The notes beneath the pieces were generated by a model. That model made no database searches. It was not told the DNA's origin and saw nothing but the letters and a program-made list of their open reading frames with translations. Below, in pieces: positions 1 through 10,624 of a stretch of 64,000 bases of DNA (positions within the stretch are counted from its first letter, which is position 1; each line of letters opens with the position of its first letter). Position numbers and translations under genes: made by a program. The stretch lies in NCBI RefSeq assembly GCF_964340395.1, contig NC_135562.1:10507634-10571633 (forward strand), given 5' to 3'. The DNA is from Glandiceps talaboti (taxonomy: Eukaryota; Hemichordata; Enteropneusta; Spengelidae).

Positions 1-196
1 ATTTGAACTCGAGACATTGGCGATCGTTACAGTTTGCCTACAGCTACAACTCCATTTGTAATCAAGCGTATGTTTTGTTAAGTTCTCAAGACAGTTAAAA
101 TAGAACCTACTATCACGCCAATACACTTGATATGGATGCTATAAACGATTGTATTATATACAAAAAACAATTTGGGTGTATGTAACACATTTTGTT
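1..196. other. Non-coding, nothing recognised
   Basis: AT-rich sequence without a convincing reading frame, splice pair or repeat. It runs straight into the minisatellite that follows. Confidence 0.5.
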
Positions 197-697
197 CATT
201 CTATGGTTGCACGAAATACATTTTAGGCTCGGATGATGGTTGGTGATCGAGCTTGCAAGAAATACATTTCATAAATTTTATTATATTTTTTCACATTATA
301 TGGTTGCACAAGAAACATTCTAGGATCAAGCGATGGTCGGAGGAGCTTACAAGAAATACATGTATGATCCTGCGATGGTCGGGGAACTTGCACATTCTAT
401 GGTTGCATGAAAAACATTCTAGGATCGAGCAGTGTCCCGGGAGCTTGCACGAAATACATTTAATACATTCAATACATTCAATACATTTGCTACATTCTAT
501 GGTTCTATACGAACTACATTCTAGAATCGGGTGACGGTCTGGGGAGCTTGTACGAAATACATTTAATACACTTATTACATTCTATGGTTGCACGAACTAC
601 ATTCTAGGATCAGGCGATGGTCTGGGGAGCTTGTACAAAATAAATCGAATACATTTTTTACAATCTATGGTTGCACGAAATATATTCTAGGACCGAA
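197..697. repeat. Degenerate minisatellite, units about 70-100 bp
   Basis: Six to seven diverged copies of a unit containing ACATTCTATGGTTGCACGAA, then ACATTCTAGGATC, then GCGATGGTCGGGGAGCTTG. Copies begin near 197, 294, 392, 494, 576 and 661, with a partial copy at about 355. Some are spaced by short ATACATTCA or ATACATTTAAT runs. The open frames crossing the array exist only because the repeat lacks stops, and they resemble no protein I know. Confidence 0.8.
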
Positions 698-701
698 CAG
701 T

Positions 702-770
702 TTTGACCCTGCAAACTACAGAGGAATTACATTGCTACCGACGTTGCCAAAACTGTATTTCTCATCGCCT
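702..770 (+). mobile_element. Fragment of non-LTR (LINE) reverse transcriptase
   Basis: The frame around 702-770 reads DPANYRGITLLPTLPKLY. This resembles the NYRGI(T/S)LLP..SK segment at the start of the reverse-transcriptase domain in many LINEs (RTE-, CR1- and Jockey-like clades). Only about 20 codons are left. No endonuclease, YADD motif or 3' tail is visible nearby, so it is a small scrap next to the minisatellite. The clade cannot be settled from this length, and a chance match is possible. Confidence 0.45.
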
Positions 771-1544
771 ACAACCATGACTCCCCGAAAAGAAAATCTC
801 ACATCCCCACATGTCGGTTATCAACCTGGTGAGAGTAATTACTATTACTACTGCATTCTGTATTCTAGAGACCGTGACGATACTTCATCATGTTGATAGG
901 CATAGCAAAGTATTAATTATGTGTAGCCTAGACACTGATTCACAAAGCTTTTGATTCTTCATGATGAAATGGTCTGTTTCACAAATTGTACACCATGGGC
1001 GTAAATTCAAAACTTTGGAGGATCTTAAAAAATGTGTTCGTTCTATAGACAAAAATATCAAATTGCCATAAACACGTATCAATATCCTGAATTTCAGGGT
1101 GTACGACAGTGAAGCATTCTTTCAATAAGTCTTTTCCTAATTTATGCCATTAACATCCTCGTCGTTCAATGAGAAGTCACATGACAGTGGTGTCGGATGT
1201 TACATGGGTTAATTCACTATTTTTTGTTCCCCTGCTTTAGCAGATGACATTTCAATATAAGCACCAACACGTTTTACATGTCAGAAAATGCATAATATTG
1301 TATGCAACTCCTGTTCAACATGCAGACTAAAACTCAACCTCAAAATTTAGATTATTAGTTTTTGGAGAAACAACACCTTATAGAACGCGATCACCTGGAA
1401 TCCATGCGGATTGCATTTTTTACAGTCGTCTTACCAATCACTTGACTTGATATGACAATTTAGAATACTGTAGATCAAACTCATGTAGTTGGAGATCAGT
1501 AAAAAATAGCTAGTAATAATCAATATATGCTGAATTAACTCATT
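771..1544. other. Non-coding, nothing recognised
   Basis: AT-rich, with no supported gene. The short open frames on either strand lack protein-like composition and splice context. Confidence 0.45.
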
Positions 1545-1712
1545 TGACTTATGAATTCACTCTTGATTCGACTCAACTCAACCTGACTTACCTTTACTTG
1601 ATTGAGCTTGACCTACCTTTACTTGACTAATTGCTTGACCTTGATCATTTACCTTTACTTGACTTTGACTTGATTGTCTACTTGACTTTTGATCTGACCT
1701 GACCTGACAACT
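1545..1712. repeat. Degenerate CTTGACT/CTTTACTTGA simple repeat
   Basis: An irregular array built from ACTTGA, CTTGACC and CCTTTACTTGA words, with the longer word TACCTTTACTTGA present three times. It looks like a decayed microsatellite. No coding potential is seen. Confidence 0.7.
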
Positions 1713-2080
1713 TAGAGGGTGGCCAAGGAGTACTTTCTTACTTTGTAATTAATAATAATAATAATAATTGTAACAATTGAAATTTTATATTCGTAATTTG
1801 TAATTCAACACTTATTTTTTTCTGTAAACCATACTGAGGAACATCCTTGCCCACCCTCAAGTTAGAATAATGTAGTTCAAACTCACGGAGTTGTACAAGT
1901 ACAAATATTGAACACATTGTTGAATACATGCATTTCTGAAAACAATACAATAACTGTGCTTTAAACTTCAGCAACGACTCCTAAGATCTCTCAGCTGATG
2001 GAATCATGGTGTATTCTTTTCGTACGAGTAATGCTGTACCCCAAATAATATTAGAAGGTATACGAAACCATTTGACAATA

Positions 2081-2121
<41 letters not shown>

Positions 2122-2512
2122 TAGGCAATCTATAACACTGACATATTGTAGTCTGCAGTCGATTTCACATATAACAATGCAAATTATAAGTACTACACAA
2201 CATAATTTGATGCATATAAACTTACGGTTGCTGACCTATTCACTGATGGTGATCAACCAGATACTGCAACAAAAATGCTCCTTTAGTAATACAGTGTCAA
2301 GTCCGAGTATTTTCAAAGTTCAAAGTTGATATTGTCCAAGAGTGCACACAGTTCACTCTACTAGTTCAAACATTAGCAGGTCTAAAACAAGCACTTTTGA
2401 AGATGAAAGTGATGAAGCGAACGTACTGTAGTAGCATCAACAATAACTGACGACACCTTGGTTTCATAGTAACTTGAGCCTTTCTTTACTGTAGCCTTGT
2501 CATACTTGAACG
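1713..2512. other. Non-coding with simple repeats
   Basis: Holds a short (AAT)n run near 1752 and an (AC)n microsatellite at 2082-2117. The open frames here are short and not recognisable. Confidence 0.45.
2082..2117. repeat. (AC)n microsatellite
   Basis: About 18 uninterrupted AC dinucleotides. Confidence 0.97.
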
Positions 2513-2835
2513 TTTATAACTATGTGATCGCAAACTGAACCATGTAAACTGAAAATAACACAATAAATAACATTTGTAAATACAAAATACAACACTTCAA
2601 AATATCTACTAAAAATTTAGGTGGCTAGCGCCAGGAATGAGAAATAAACTCCAATACTTTAACAGTGGTATTGAGTTATGTGTACTTACAGAAGTTTTTG
2701 AACAGTAAGTATACTCAAACACATAATATGAACTTATTACTATTCATAATATATCTTGTGAAGTCTAATATCAAAGTCAAAGTCCTTAAATATTTCATAT
2801 TTCACGATGGCAAAATTCACATCTGGTGCAAACAT
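2513..2835. repeat. Left copy of a ~315 bp direct repeat flanking the hAT relic
   Basis: Close match, in the same orientation, to 6029-6341. Both run from a GTGATCGCA/GTAATCGCA start through GTAAATACAAAATACAA, then GGAATGAGAAATAAACTCCA, then CATAATATATCTTGTGAAGT, to a GGTGCAAACAT end. This copy lacks about 10 bp (ACCTATTGAC) present in the right copy. An AATAAA sits in the middle of both. Confidence 0.9.
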
Positions 2836-3168
2836 ATTTATCCTTTTCAAGATTCTCCTTTAGCCATAGAATCCAAGCTACTGCAGTTTTCAGCCTTTTC
2901 AGCTGTGTTGGCTAACATAGAGTAATAATAAAGAAAACTTCAATGACCCCACTTTCTTGCTTTGCACAATGTAGACCTTTAAAAAAAGGTACTTTCTATT
3001 AAATGGTAATCTGCAAAACTCATTTAGATAGTTTTGCCACATAATGAGGTGAGGGTATGAACATAACACTTCAAACAACCAGTGTGATAATTGGAGCACT
3101 TTGGTGTTTACATGTTTACTAGCATTGTGTGTACAATTTGTTATTTCTTTTTTTCTAACATATTACAG

Positions 3169-5898
3169 ATGTTTTTTACATGAATGTGCAGCCACTGATT
3201 CTTGTAGTGATGGTATATGTAACCCAGCAAGTGGACCAACCCGTGGTGACAGGCCCCTAATACCAACCCCAGCAAGTGGACTAACCAGTAGTGACAGACC
3301 CCTAATACCAACACCCCAGCAAATGGATCAACCAGTAGTGACAGGCCCCTAATACCAACGCTAGCAGGTGGACCAACCAGTAGTGACAGGCCCCTAATAC
3401 CAACCAGCAGTGACAGGCCCCTAATACCAACCAGCAGTGACAGGCCCCTGATACCAATGCTAGCAAAAGGACCAATCAGTAGTGACAGGCCCCTAACACC
3501 AACGAACACCCCATCAATGTCTACTGCAGGTATCCTTTTGCAAGTATTAACTAGAACTAGGATAAGTCCAGCTGCGAAATAGATATGCATGTTACCAGAG
3601 TTTCCTGTACACTTCAATAACTGAAATAAAGTTAGAGAAGAACTTGGAAATCAATACTATTAATCTATCAACTTTGTAATAGTACACAATTAATTTTTCT
3701 TCTCTTGAAAGAACTTTATTTCTCATAATTCTATTTCATAAAGTTAACCTGCAAACTACATATATTTCAAAATATTCTTATATTACACAGACAACCAATT
3801 CCTGTCTGAAAAAGAGAGTGTGCCAAAAATGTCAAGCAGTTTGGCAAGTGTGCCAAGCAGTCAGACTGACGTGCCAAAATGTCCCTCCACCCCATCTGTA
3901 TCCAACTCGGGTATTTGTTCTAAGCTGACTTAGCTCAGGCATTTTCTACTTATATAAACTACTCCATCATTTCATAAGAATGTAAGCACTGCAGTGGTTA
4001 TAAAAATCTTTGTTAATATCTTTTTATCCATCATCATTATGTGACCAACTAGCCTTAATAGTATCAGACAGTTCGCTTGTAGTAAGGGTTGATATAATAC
4101 ATAGATTTTTGATATGTATTGTCACTTTTAATTTGATTTTTCAGATAATAAAGTTCAGCCTGCTGGTAATATGAAACAACTCATCCATCAAATGTTCAAT
4201 ACTGAAAATAATAAAGTGCACAATTACTATATGACTGCATTGATAGAAATTGCCACAATCTTACCAAGGCTGAACAACAAAAGCAATCCAAAATGGTCGA
4301 CAAATTTCGGCATAATTGGATAATGGAACCTATAACACATAATAGAGACTGGCATGAGATGATTGACATATCTGGAAGGGGCAGTGGTATGTTTTGTATT
4401 TTTTTTGTAGGAAGCACGATACCTGCCATTCTTGAATGGTTTGAAAGTATTCAATGTTACTGCTGCTCACAGATACAAAAAAACAAGCAGTTAAAGAACA
4501 TGCCACATCATGACAACACATGGCAGCAATAGAAGCAGAGCTGCTGAGCAGAGTTTCCACTTTTCAAAGAGAACTGGATGACAAAATCCAGTCAGAAGAC
4601 ATCATTATATACAATGCATTTCTTGCTGCATATTGGTTGTGTAAGCAGGAGGTAGCCAACTACAAATTACATTCATTGATAGAACTTCTCCAGCTTGCAG
4701 GCCTTGAAAAGATGAAGTACTGCCAACACAATTCAGCAGGGGTAAGTCAGAGAAATGTTTCTGACACTTGGCACAACAATCAAACAGCAACCTTTGGACC
4801 AACTAAGAGAGGTAAATTCGTTTGGTCTCCTGCTTGATGAAGTGACTGTTGTAGTAACTACAGAACAACTGGTTTCCTTTGTGAAGTATGTTGGGATTGA
4901 TGGTAAAGCACTCACCAAGTTCTTGTCTGTCCAAGATGTCCTTTCAAAATCTACTTCTGCCAATGCTGCTACCATTTGTCAACTGATACTAGATGAAATA
5001 GAGGAATGCCAGCTACCACCAGAAAAGATGACAGGCCTGAGTACAGATGGTGCCAATGTAATGGTAGGCAAAAATAATGGTGTGATGACCAAGCTGAAAT
5101 TACATTCCACAAATCTCCTGAATGTCCACTGTATATGCCATAAACTAGCCCTACCATGTTTTTACTCAAATGGTGAGCTGAAATACATCAAAGAAATGGA
5201 GACGATTCTTCCACTACTCTGGAAATTTTTAGTCAATGTCAAGATACAAGAAGCAATGAAAGCTCTGTCTGTCTCTAAACAGGCTTGTTAGATGGAAGGT
5301 GCAGAAAGGCTGTTGTACCAGATGGTTGTCAACAAATAAAGCCAGCCAGAGTTTATACGAGAATGTTCCAGCATTGCTGCAAACCTTGAGAGAACTAGAC
5401 AGTGACTCTTATATTATAGTGTAGGTCTCCACAAGAAGTTGTAGGTCCAGTGTACATCCTCAAACATGTACTGCCGCAACTGTTACATCTAAGCCAATCA
5501 GATTCAGGCTGGAAGAGTTCAAAGAAAGGAAAAGCTGGTCACTGAAAAGTTTGATTTTGAAGCATAGAAAGAAGAGATACCCAATGGATGCATCATCACA
5601 AGTCCTGATTCAAACAACACCTACCTTTTTTATTTATTTATACTGAACAGGCACTCCAGCACTTGCTATCCAATAGGCCTGGCCTACTCATAACTACTTT
5701 TATCCTGAGCTGTGTTACATAGCTGAGATATGCCATTCTTTACCAGTTATTAGTGCATGGCCTGAAAGGGGAACTAGTACTGTCAATAGAGTGAAAACCA
5801 GGTTGCGAAATTCCCTGAAGAATGACATGCTGGAAAGTTTGCTGCACATCTCCAGTTTCCCAGAGTGCAGACACAATTTTGGCAGAACACTATTTTAG
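3169..5898 (+). pseudogene. Decayed hAT-family transposase gene (ZNF862-like), apparently spliced
   Basis: Seen: hAT transposase signatures in order on the + strand. RHNWIMEP near 4308 resembles the N-terminal finger region of ZNF862-like proteins. AFLAAYWLCKQEVANYKLH follows near 4614. LLLDEVTVV near 4830 fits the first catalytic Asp, LSTDGANVMVG near 5040 the second, and CICHKLAL near 5131 the conserved C/H patch. TRWLSTNKASQSLYENV lies near 5317 and the C-terminal hATC block AWPERGTSTVNRVKTRLRN near 5758, ending at TAG 5896-5898. Upstream, 3169-3529, 3791-3910 and 4145 onward look like exons with good AG/GT borders, all joined in phase 1 (TPSMSTA|G, then DNQFLSEK...SVSNS|G, then DNKVQPAG). 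Frame changes near 3318, 4260-4290, 4500, 4780 and 5285, a stop near 5430 and lost sequence around 5430-5710 show it is no longer a working gene. Known: hAT proteins are cut-and-paste transposases, and ZNF862-like relatives have been domesticated. Inference: an old copy, element or host-derived, now a pseudogene. Confidence 0.8.
3190..3515 (+). repeat. Coding-type minisatellite (TSSDRPLIPT repeats)
   Basis: Seven or eight copies of a unit of about 30 bp, AGTGACAGGCCCCTAATACC, some joined by GCTAGCAGGTGGACCAACC-type spacers. On the + strand it reads (T/S)SSDRPLIPT repeated, consistent with a low-complexity Ser/Pro-rich protein segment. A small indel near 3318 changes frame inside the array. 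The array lies in the first recognisable exon of the hAT-derived gene. Confidence 0.85.
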
Positions 5899-6028
5899 TC
5901 GTTAGGCATTTTTCATGAAATGGTGGCCATGCATGAACTGCCTAGACAGTATAGTATTCTGTCGTAAATTTTTTAAACTACACTCGGAAATAATTAATTT
6001 GTAAATCAAGTGACTGCAGAAACACAGT

Positions 6029-6341
6029 TACAACCATGTAATCGCACACTGAATCATGTAAACTAAAAATAACGCCATAAATATCACTTGTAAATACAAA
6101 ATACAATTCTCCAGTAATAATTTAGGTGGATAGCGCCACCTATTGACAGGAATGAGAAATAAACTCCAATACTTAACAGTGGCACTGAGTTATGTCTACT
6201 TACATAAGTTTTAGAACAGTAATTATACTCAAACATGTGATATGAACTTATAACTATTCATAATATATCTTGTGAAGTCTAATATCAAAGTCACAGTTTC
6301 GTATTTCAGGATGGTAAAATTCACATCCGGTGCAAACATGT
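6029..6341. repeat. Right copy of the ~315 bp direct repeat flanking the hAT relic
   Basis: Partner of 2513-2835 in the same orientation, starting about 130 bp after the transposase stop codon. It contains AGCGCCACCTATTGACAGG and the AATAAA, so it may include the 3' end of the hAT transcription unit. Confidence 0.9.
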
Positions 6342-7636
6342 GACGATGACACCGATGGTAACTTGCGACAAAACAGATCTAAAACTCAATTGTTTACATT
6401 CAGAATACCTAAATGTGTTTCACAAAGGTCTAAAGTATGTACACACCTCTGTTTTCGGGGTTAACTCGTCTGCAGCTTCAAGTAATAATGTCGGATTTTT
6501 CTTACCACACACGTTGGCCCAAAAGGCACATTTCAAAATCTCGTTCCCCTTCCAATGCGCATGTGCGAGCGCCCTTAACCTACATCTACCAAAATTTGAA
6601 ATTTACCCTATATCAGGAAGTGTTCATTTGCATTCTATTTACATGTTTTGTATCATGTTGGACGCGTTTCAACCAATGACAGCTAAATTATTTCCCGAAC
6701 GTAGCATTCGCACCATTTATCAACAAAATACACGGTTTTTGAAATTGATAAGTCAATTACGACTCGAAAACAACATTTGGGAGATGTCCGGTAAATACAG
6801 TCATAAAATATACTTTTCAGCCCTACACATATCTGAGAATGAAAACATTTCACCAGTGCGTTCGTGAAATATGATATTTCAGTTACGGTAATATTCAACT
6901 GATAGCAAGTTTTGTCATCAGAAATTACGTGACTTCCTTCATTTACAGATACATTTATATGATCATGCAAGAGAGACAACATCTACTGTCTACGCCAAAT
7001 TGAAATGAAGCAGAAGGGTTTTTTAATTTGGCGTCACATCGTTGCACACAGCTGCAGAACATACGAGAACTACGCGTATTGTGTTGAAGCCAAACTACAA
7101 GATTGCCGTTACAATATCAATTGTGCGTTATCACCGTGAATGTGAAAGTACAAGTACCCATAGACATTGCTGCAATCAATCTGAATACAAGGGTGACTTT
7201 CACTCGTTTTGTCATGTAAATAAATTTCTACAAAGACCGCGAGTTTAGGGATATCCCAGGTAGATGACTGTAAAAATTTACTTTCTGGTAGAGTTTATAT
7301 TCGATTTAGATAAAAATTCACCAGTGCGTTTTCGAAATAATAGCCACAATAGCGGTGAGTAAGGTGCAAGAGGGTCATATTTTACGCAACAACCCGGTCC
7401 TGGTTTCCCCGACCCTCGCCCTTGTAATTACTGAAGGCTCGGGTACTTTATGAACACGACATTCTTAATGCATGAATTTTGTAGTCGACTGTCTTTTTAT
7501 ATTCATTCTAGAGACGCCAGCTGAGTAGAAAGTAACGATCGAGTTATTTGATGGCATTTCTATAAGATGTCACGCTTAAAGGTTAAACCATTTGATGGGG
7601 GGGGGGGAGGGGGGCTGGATGATTTTGAACAAACAA
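6342..7636. other. Unassigned region with promoter-like motifs
   Basis: A 175-codon frame (6340-6867, +) is open but has no recognisable domain or family resemblance, so I do not call it a gene. The region holds an NRF1-like site, CCAATGA near 6673, and an inverted pair ACGCCAAATT/AATTTGGCGT at about 6993-7034. Two similar stretches with CACCAGTGCGTT occur near 6851 and 7320. It could be a promoter or enhancer, but no transcript can be assigned. Confidence 0.35.
6556..6567. promoter_or_regulatory. NRF1-like motif TGCGCATGTGCG
   Basis: Near-palindromic TGCGCATGTGCG, one base from the NRF1 consensus TGCGCATGCGCA, followed by AGCGC in otherwise AT-rich DNA. NRF1 sites mark CpG promoters in animals. 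No gene start could be tied to it. Confidence 0.4.
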
Positions 7637-7760
7637 CATTTTTTTTCAACCACCATGAAATACTTTCGAGATCAAGGAGACAGCAAATTATTAGTATTTT
7701 TTTTTCAACCACCATGAAATAATTTCGAGATCAAGGAGACAGCAAATTATTAGTATTTTT
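7637..7760. repeat. Tandem duplication, 62 bp x 2
   Basis: Two almost identical adjacent copies of a unit beginning TTTTTCAACCACCATGAAAT and ending AAATTATTAGTATTTTT. They differ by one base plus T-run length, so the duplication is recent. Confidence 0.95.
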
Positions 7761-7843
7761 TTTGCCAAGTAGGGGTAAAGCAAATTCCTTTTTAAATATT
7801 TACTTTAAATTTGACTTTTCGAAACAGCGTGTGGTGTCGCATC

Positions 7844-7957
7844 CAATCTGATTAAAATCCGATGTAGATGTCGGCTAATCGTTCATTGCCATTTTACCTT
7901 CGTTATTTTGCCTGAATTGACCTTCTTGGTATATGTTTACATTCTTTATCCTGTCGC
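7844..7957 (+). mobile_element. Terminal-repeat copy A of the CAATCTGATTAAAATC family
   Basis: About 114 bp starting CAATCTGATTAAAATCCGAT, through GATGTCGGCTAATCGTTCAT, to TTTATCCTG. Inverted copies lie at 11946-12066 and at both ends of 30462-31283, which shows that this is the terminal inverted repeat of a DNA element. No second end lies next to it, so it is a solo end, or one end of a larger element whose partner is the copy at 11946-12066. Confidence 0.8.
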
Positions 7958-8445
7958 ATCATGCCGTCGTGTTTTTTTTAAATCTAATTTCCTCATAAAT
8001 ATTGTTGCATGCCATACCATTTAAAATTTATTTTATCATTATGAAAAAATTAAATCAAGGTACTAAGTCAGGTCAGTATTCTTAGTAATTTGATTTGATG
8101 GTAGTGTTTTGGTTTGTTTCAGAATTTACCAACAGTTAGTATAAAACTTTGACAAGAAACTTTAATAGTTTAGGCATCAGAAACATGTGTACCTGGGATT
8201 TTTGTAGCTATATAGTTTCTGCACTTTTAGCTCATACCCTGGAAACAATTTTTTTCGAAAATCCTCTAGCTCCCCCTCCCATAAATCAAATGGTGTACCC
8301 CTTACCTAAAGTCACGACAACAGGAAGTCGACGATGTTATTTTGAAAGTGTCGACGTCGTTTATGTAAAGCGATTGCTGATTGGCTAGTTTGGCTAATGC
8401 TAATTCCTTGCGAATAATGTATATCCTGTACGTAAATCCATAATG

Positions 8446-8475
8446 TATAAATAGGTGTACTTACATAGTCAGTGT
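8446..8475 (+). promoter_or_regulatory. TATA box and initiator upstream of the GPCR
   Basis: TATAAATAG at 8446-8454 is followed by TCAGTG at 8469-8474. The A at 8471 lies 25 bp after the start of the TATA box, the usual TATA-to-start spacing, and TCAGT matches a metazoan initiator. A TGACGTCC (CRE-like) lies shortly downstream near 8507. The predicted start is about 360 bp above the GPCR start codon. Confidence 0.5.
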
Positions 8476-8554
8476 GTTAGTTCCCGACAGCGGACTCGAG
8501 TCGCATGACGTCCACTGACCGCTATGCACAAAGTCACCAGGACGGAGAAAGTAA
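8471..8554 (+). other. Candidate 5'-UTR exon of the GPCR gene
   Basis: From the predicted start near 8471 the sequence runs to a donor-like AACG|GTACGT at about 8554. A possible acceptor GCATAG lies just before the GPCR start codon (8822-8828). This fits the common layout of an intronless coding exon with an intron in the 5' UTR. It is inferred from consensus only. Confidence 0.35.
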
Positions 8555-8833
8555 CGGTACGTATAACAGATTGAAATACGTAGCCTGGAGTTGACCAAGA
8601 AAATCATGAAAAGTTTATTGACTCCCTAACAAACACATTTTGTGTTAGCGTTCTCACTGAATGAACAACTCTAAATATTAATGTATACTATTTTGAACCC
8701 ATTGCTAAGGGGGACAACAATCAAAGTCGACGCGTGTTGTTGGAAAAACACCTTATTCGGATGACAAGCAGTTAGGCGTACCATCGCTGAGCAACATACA
8801 TACCTTACGACGTAATTAACTGCATAGTAAAAA

Positions 8834-9793
8834 ATGTCTGTGTACAACTTATCCGATTCAACATCCGAAATCTTCAACGACACTTTACGGATACCACTAT
8901 TCGTTCAGTCAATTCCAGTCGTCTTCAGTTTAATTTGTATTCTAGGATTGGTTGGCAACGGAATAATCGTTTTCATAATTCTTCACTTTCATGGAATGGC
9001 ATCCATACCAAACCTCTATATACTGAGTCTTGCTGCTGCCGACTTTTTGTTCTTGATGGGTTTGCCATTCCTAGCTTACTTTAATACGAAGAACAATTGG
9101 ATTTTCGGCGACGTTATGTGTAAAATTGTAATGGGTATTGATGGTTCTAATATGTTAACGGGGATATTAACGTTGACTGCCATGGCAGTAGACCGGTACC
9201 TAGCGATCGTTCACATCGTGTGGGCCAAGAACTATCGAACAGCAAGAAGGACGAAGATGGTGTGTCTTTTGCTGTGGATAATATCTTTGATGTTAACAGC
9301 CCCTTTATGGCTGTATGCAAAGACAACTCACACATCTAATGGGATCACAGTATGCAATGTCATATGCCCTGTATTAGTCGAACACTTCTTCATCATCTAT
9401 GCATTCATTATTGGTTTTGTGTTGCCCTTGGTAATTATCAGTGTGTGCTACACGGGAATATTACTTCACCTGCAACATAACAACCGCCGCCGACGACGAC
9501 AATTCCGTGTTGGTCGTGTAGGGGCACTTGTATTGACTGCTGTACTCGTGTTCGTCATCTGTTGGTTGCCGTTTTGGTCTATACGAATGGTTTTACTGAG
9601 TCCCTATCAACCCGGAGTTGCCATAGAAAGTATATATTATATTAGTTGGATTTTAAGTTCACTAAACAGCTGTATCAACCCGCTACTCTATGCCTTCTTT
9701 AAACACGATTTCCAAGACGTTTTAAAATATTGTATATTGAAATGCCAGTGTTCAAAACAGACATTACCACGCATACGTGCCTCATCTTGCTAG
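8834..9793 (+). CDS. Class A peptide GPCR, somatostatin/opioid receptor-like
   Basis: A single-exon, 319-residue seven-helix receptor of the plasma membrane. Seen: N-glycosylation sites at N5 and N16; GN in TM1 (41-42); LAAAD in TM2 (D70); W89 and C96 before TM3; D103 in the MGIDGSNM segment; DRY at 120-122; W148 in TM4; extracellular-loop cysteines C174 and C178; P198 in TM5; an Arg-rich third loop (218-222); CWLPF at 243-247 in TM6; NPLLY at 282-286 in TM7; a short tail with C300, C304 and C306 suited to palmitoylation. In-frame TAG and TAA codons directly before the ATG fix the start, and the context AAAATGT has A at -3. Known: the Asp in TM3 and the NMLT..LT...DRYLAIVH pattern are typical of the somatostatin/opioid/allatostatin-C group, which couple mainly to Gi/o. 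The ligand is not known; an orphan chemokine-like or galanin-like receptor is the alternative. The gene appears intact. Confidence 0.95.
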   Translation: MSVYNLSDSTSEIFNDTLRIPLFVQSIPVVFSLICILGLVGNGIIVFIILHFHGMASIPNLYILSLAAADFLFLMGLPFLAYFNTKNNWIFGDVMCKIVMGIDGSNMLTGILTLTAMAVDRYLAIVHIVWAKNYRTARRTKMVCLLLWIISLMLTAPLWLYAKTTHTSNGITVCNVICPVLVEHFFIIYAFIIGFVLPLVIISVCYTGILLHLQHNNRRRRRQFRVGRVGALVLTAVLVFVICWLPFWSIRMVLLSPYQPGVAIESIYYISWILSSLNSCINPLLYAFFKHDFQDVLKYCILKCQCSKQTLPRIRASSC

Positions 9794-10198
9794 CTTCTAC
9801 ATAAGACAACAATGTTTGCTGCCACCCACGTGTTCTTTGAAAGTCTTGTACTTTCGTCGCGTTTAACGGAATATGTACACTAGATTGCGAGAATGCTTTT
9901 AATTCCGTCATTTCATCTGTCGCATCTTTCGTGTTGTTGCCATGACAATGATTATTGGTAATTACCTACAAGAGTGCTGTGTTAACGTGTTCTCCTTACA
10001 TCGACAAATGGACAGTAATTTGGTCGACATCAGAACGTACTTTACACGATTATTTTTGATCTTCTGTCTGTTCAGTACGAAGTAGATCTGGAATGCTTTG
10101 AAACTCTACCGTGGGTTGATAGTTCTTCACTGTTCCTCTAAATTATTATATAACTCATACCATCATCAACAGAGGAGGGGAGGGGGTATTATAATGAC

Positions 10199-10237
10199 AA
10201 TAAACCGAACGATTACAAATCAGAAAGCCTGAATAAA
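10199..10237 (+). terminator. Candidate polyadenylation signals of the GPCR gene
   Basis: Two AATAAA hexamers, at 10199-10204 and 10232-10237, lie about 405-440 bp after the GPCR stop codon, followed by mixed T-rich sequence. They would give a 3' UTR of about 0.45 kb. Confidence 0.4.
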
Positions 10238-10624
10238 CTATCCTGTCACAAAACTTTAACGTGCAGCCTCCATCTGGCGCCCTTCGGTGACCTTGATATG
10301 TAACCATGGTAACGTGAAATTTATAGTCTGGGCATTAACTTCCTTATGTAATTAAACCGTTGTGAATTTCTCCTTGTGTATCGAACCACTCAAGGTAATT
10401 GAACTTAGGAGGCTTTTACGTTCATCTTTCTGGTACATGTTCTAAAAAATTTAATACAATTCCCCTCTTGAATCCTTATTTCATCATTCTCTTCGCTCGT
10501 AATTATTTCGATGAATCTGATACGACTGAATATACCCACTGAATAGTATCTACAACAAGATACACTGAACTACAGAATACAACATCACCATGTGAATATT
10601 TATAATTTTGGAGACCTAACAAAC

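Noticed and set aside
3141-3617. 158-codon minus-strand frame rich in GIRGLSLLVG repeats
   Set aside because: It is the antisense reading of the + strand TSSDRPLIPT minisatellite; the + strand has the splice borders and the hAT context.
2513-6341. Direct repeats as long terminal repeats of a retroelement
   Set aside because: The enclosed coding sequence is a hAT transposase; no primer-binding site, polypurine tract or retroelement protein is seen.
6340-6867. 175-codon frame after the hAT relic
   Set aside because: Amino-acid make-up is not protein-like, no domain is recognised, and there is no splice or transcript evidence; part of it begins in the direct repeat.
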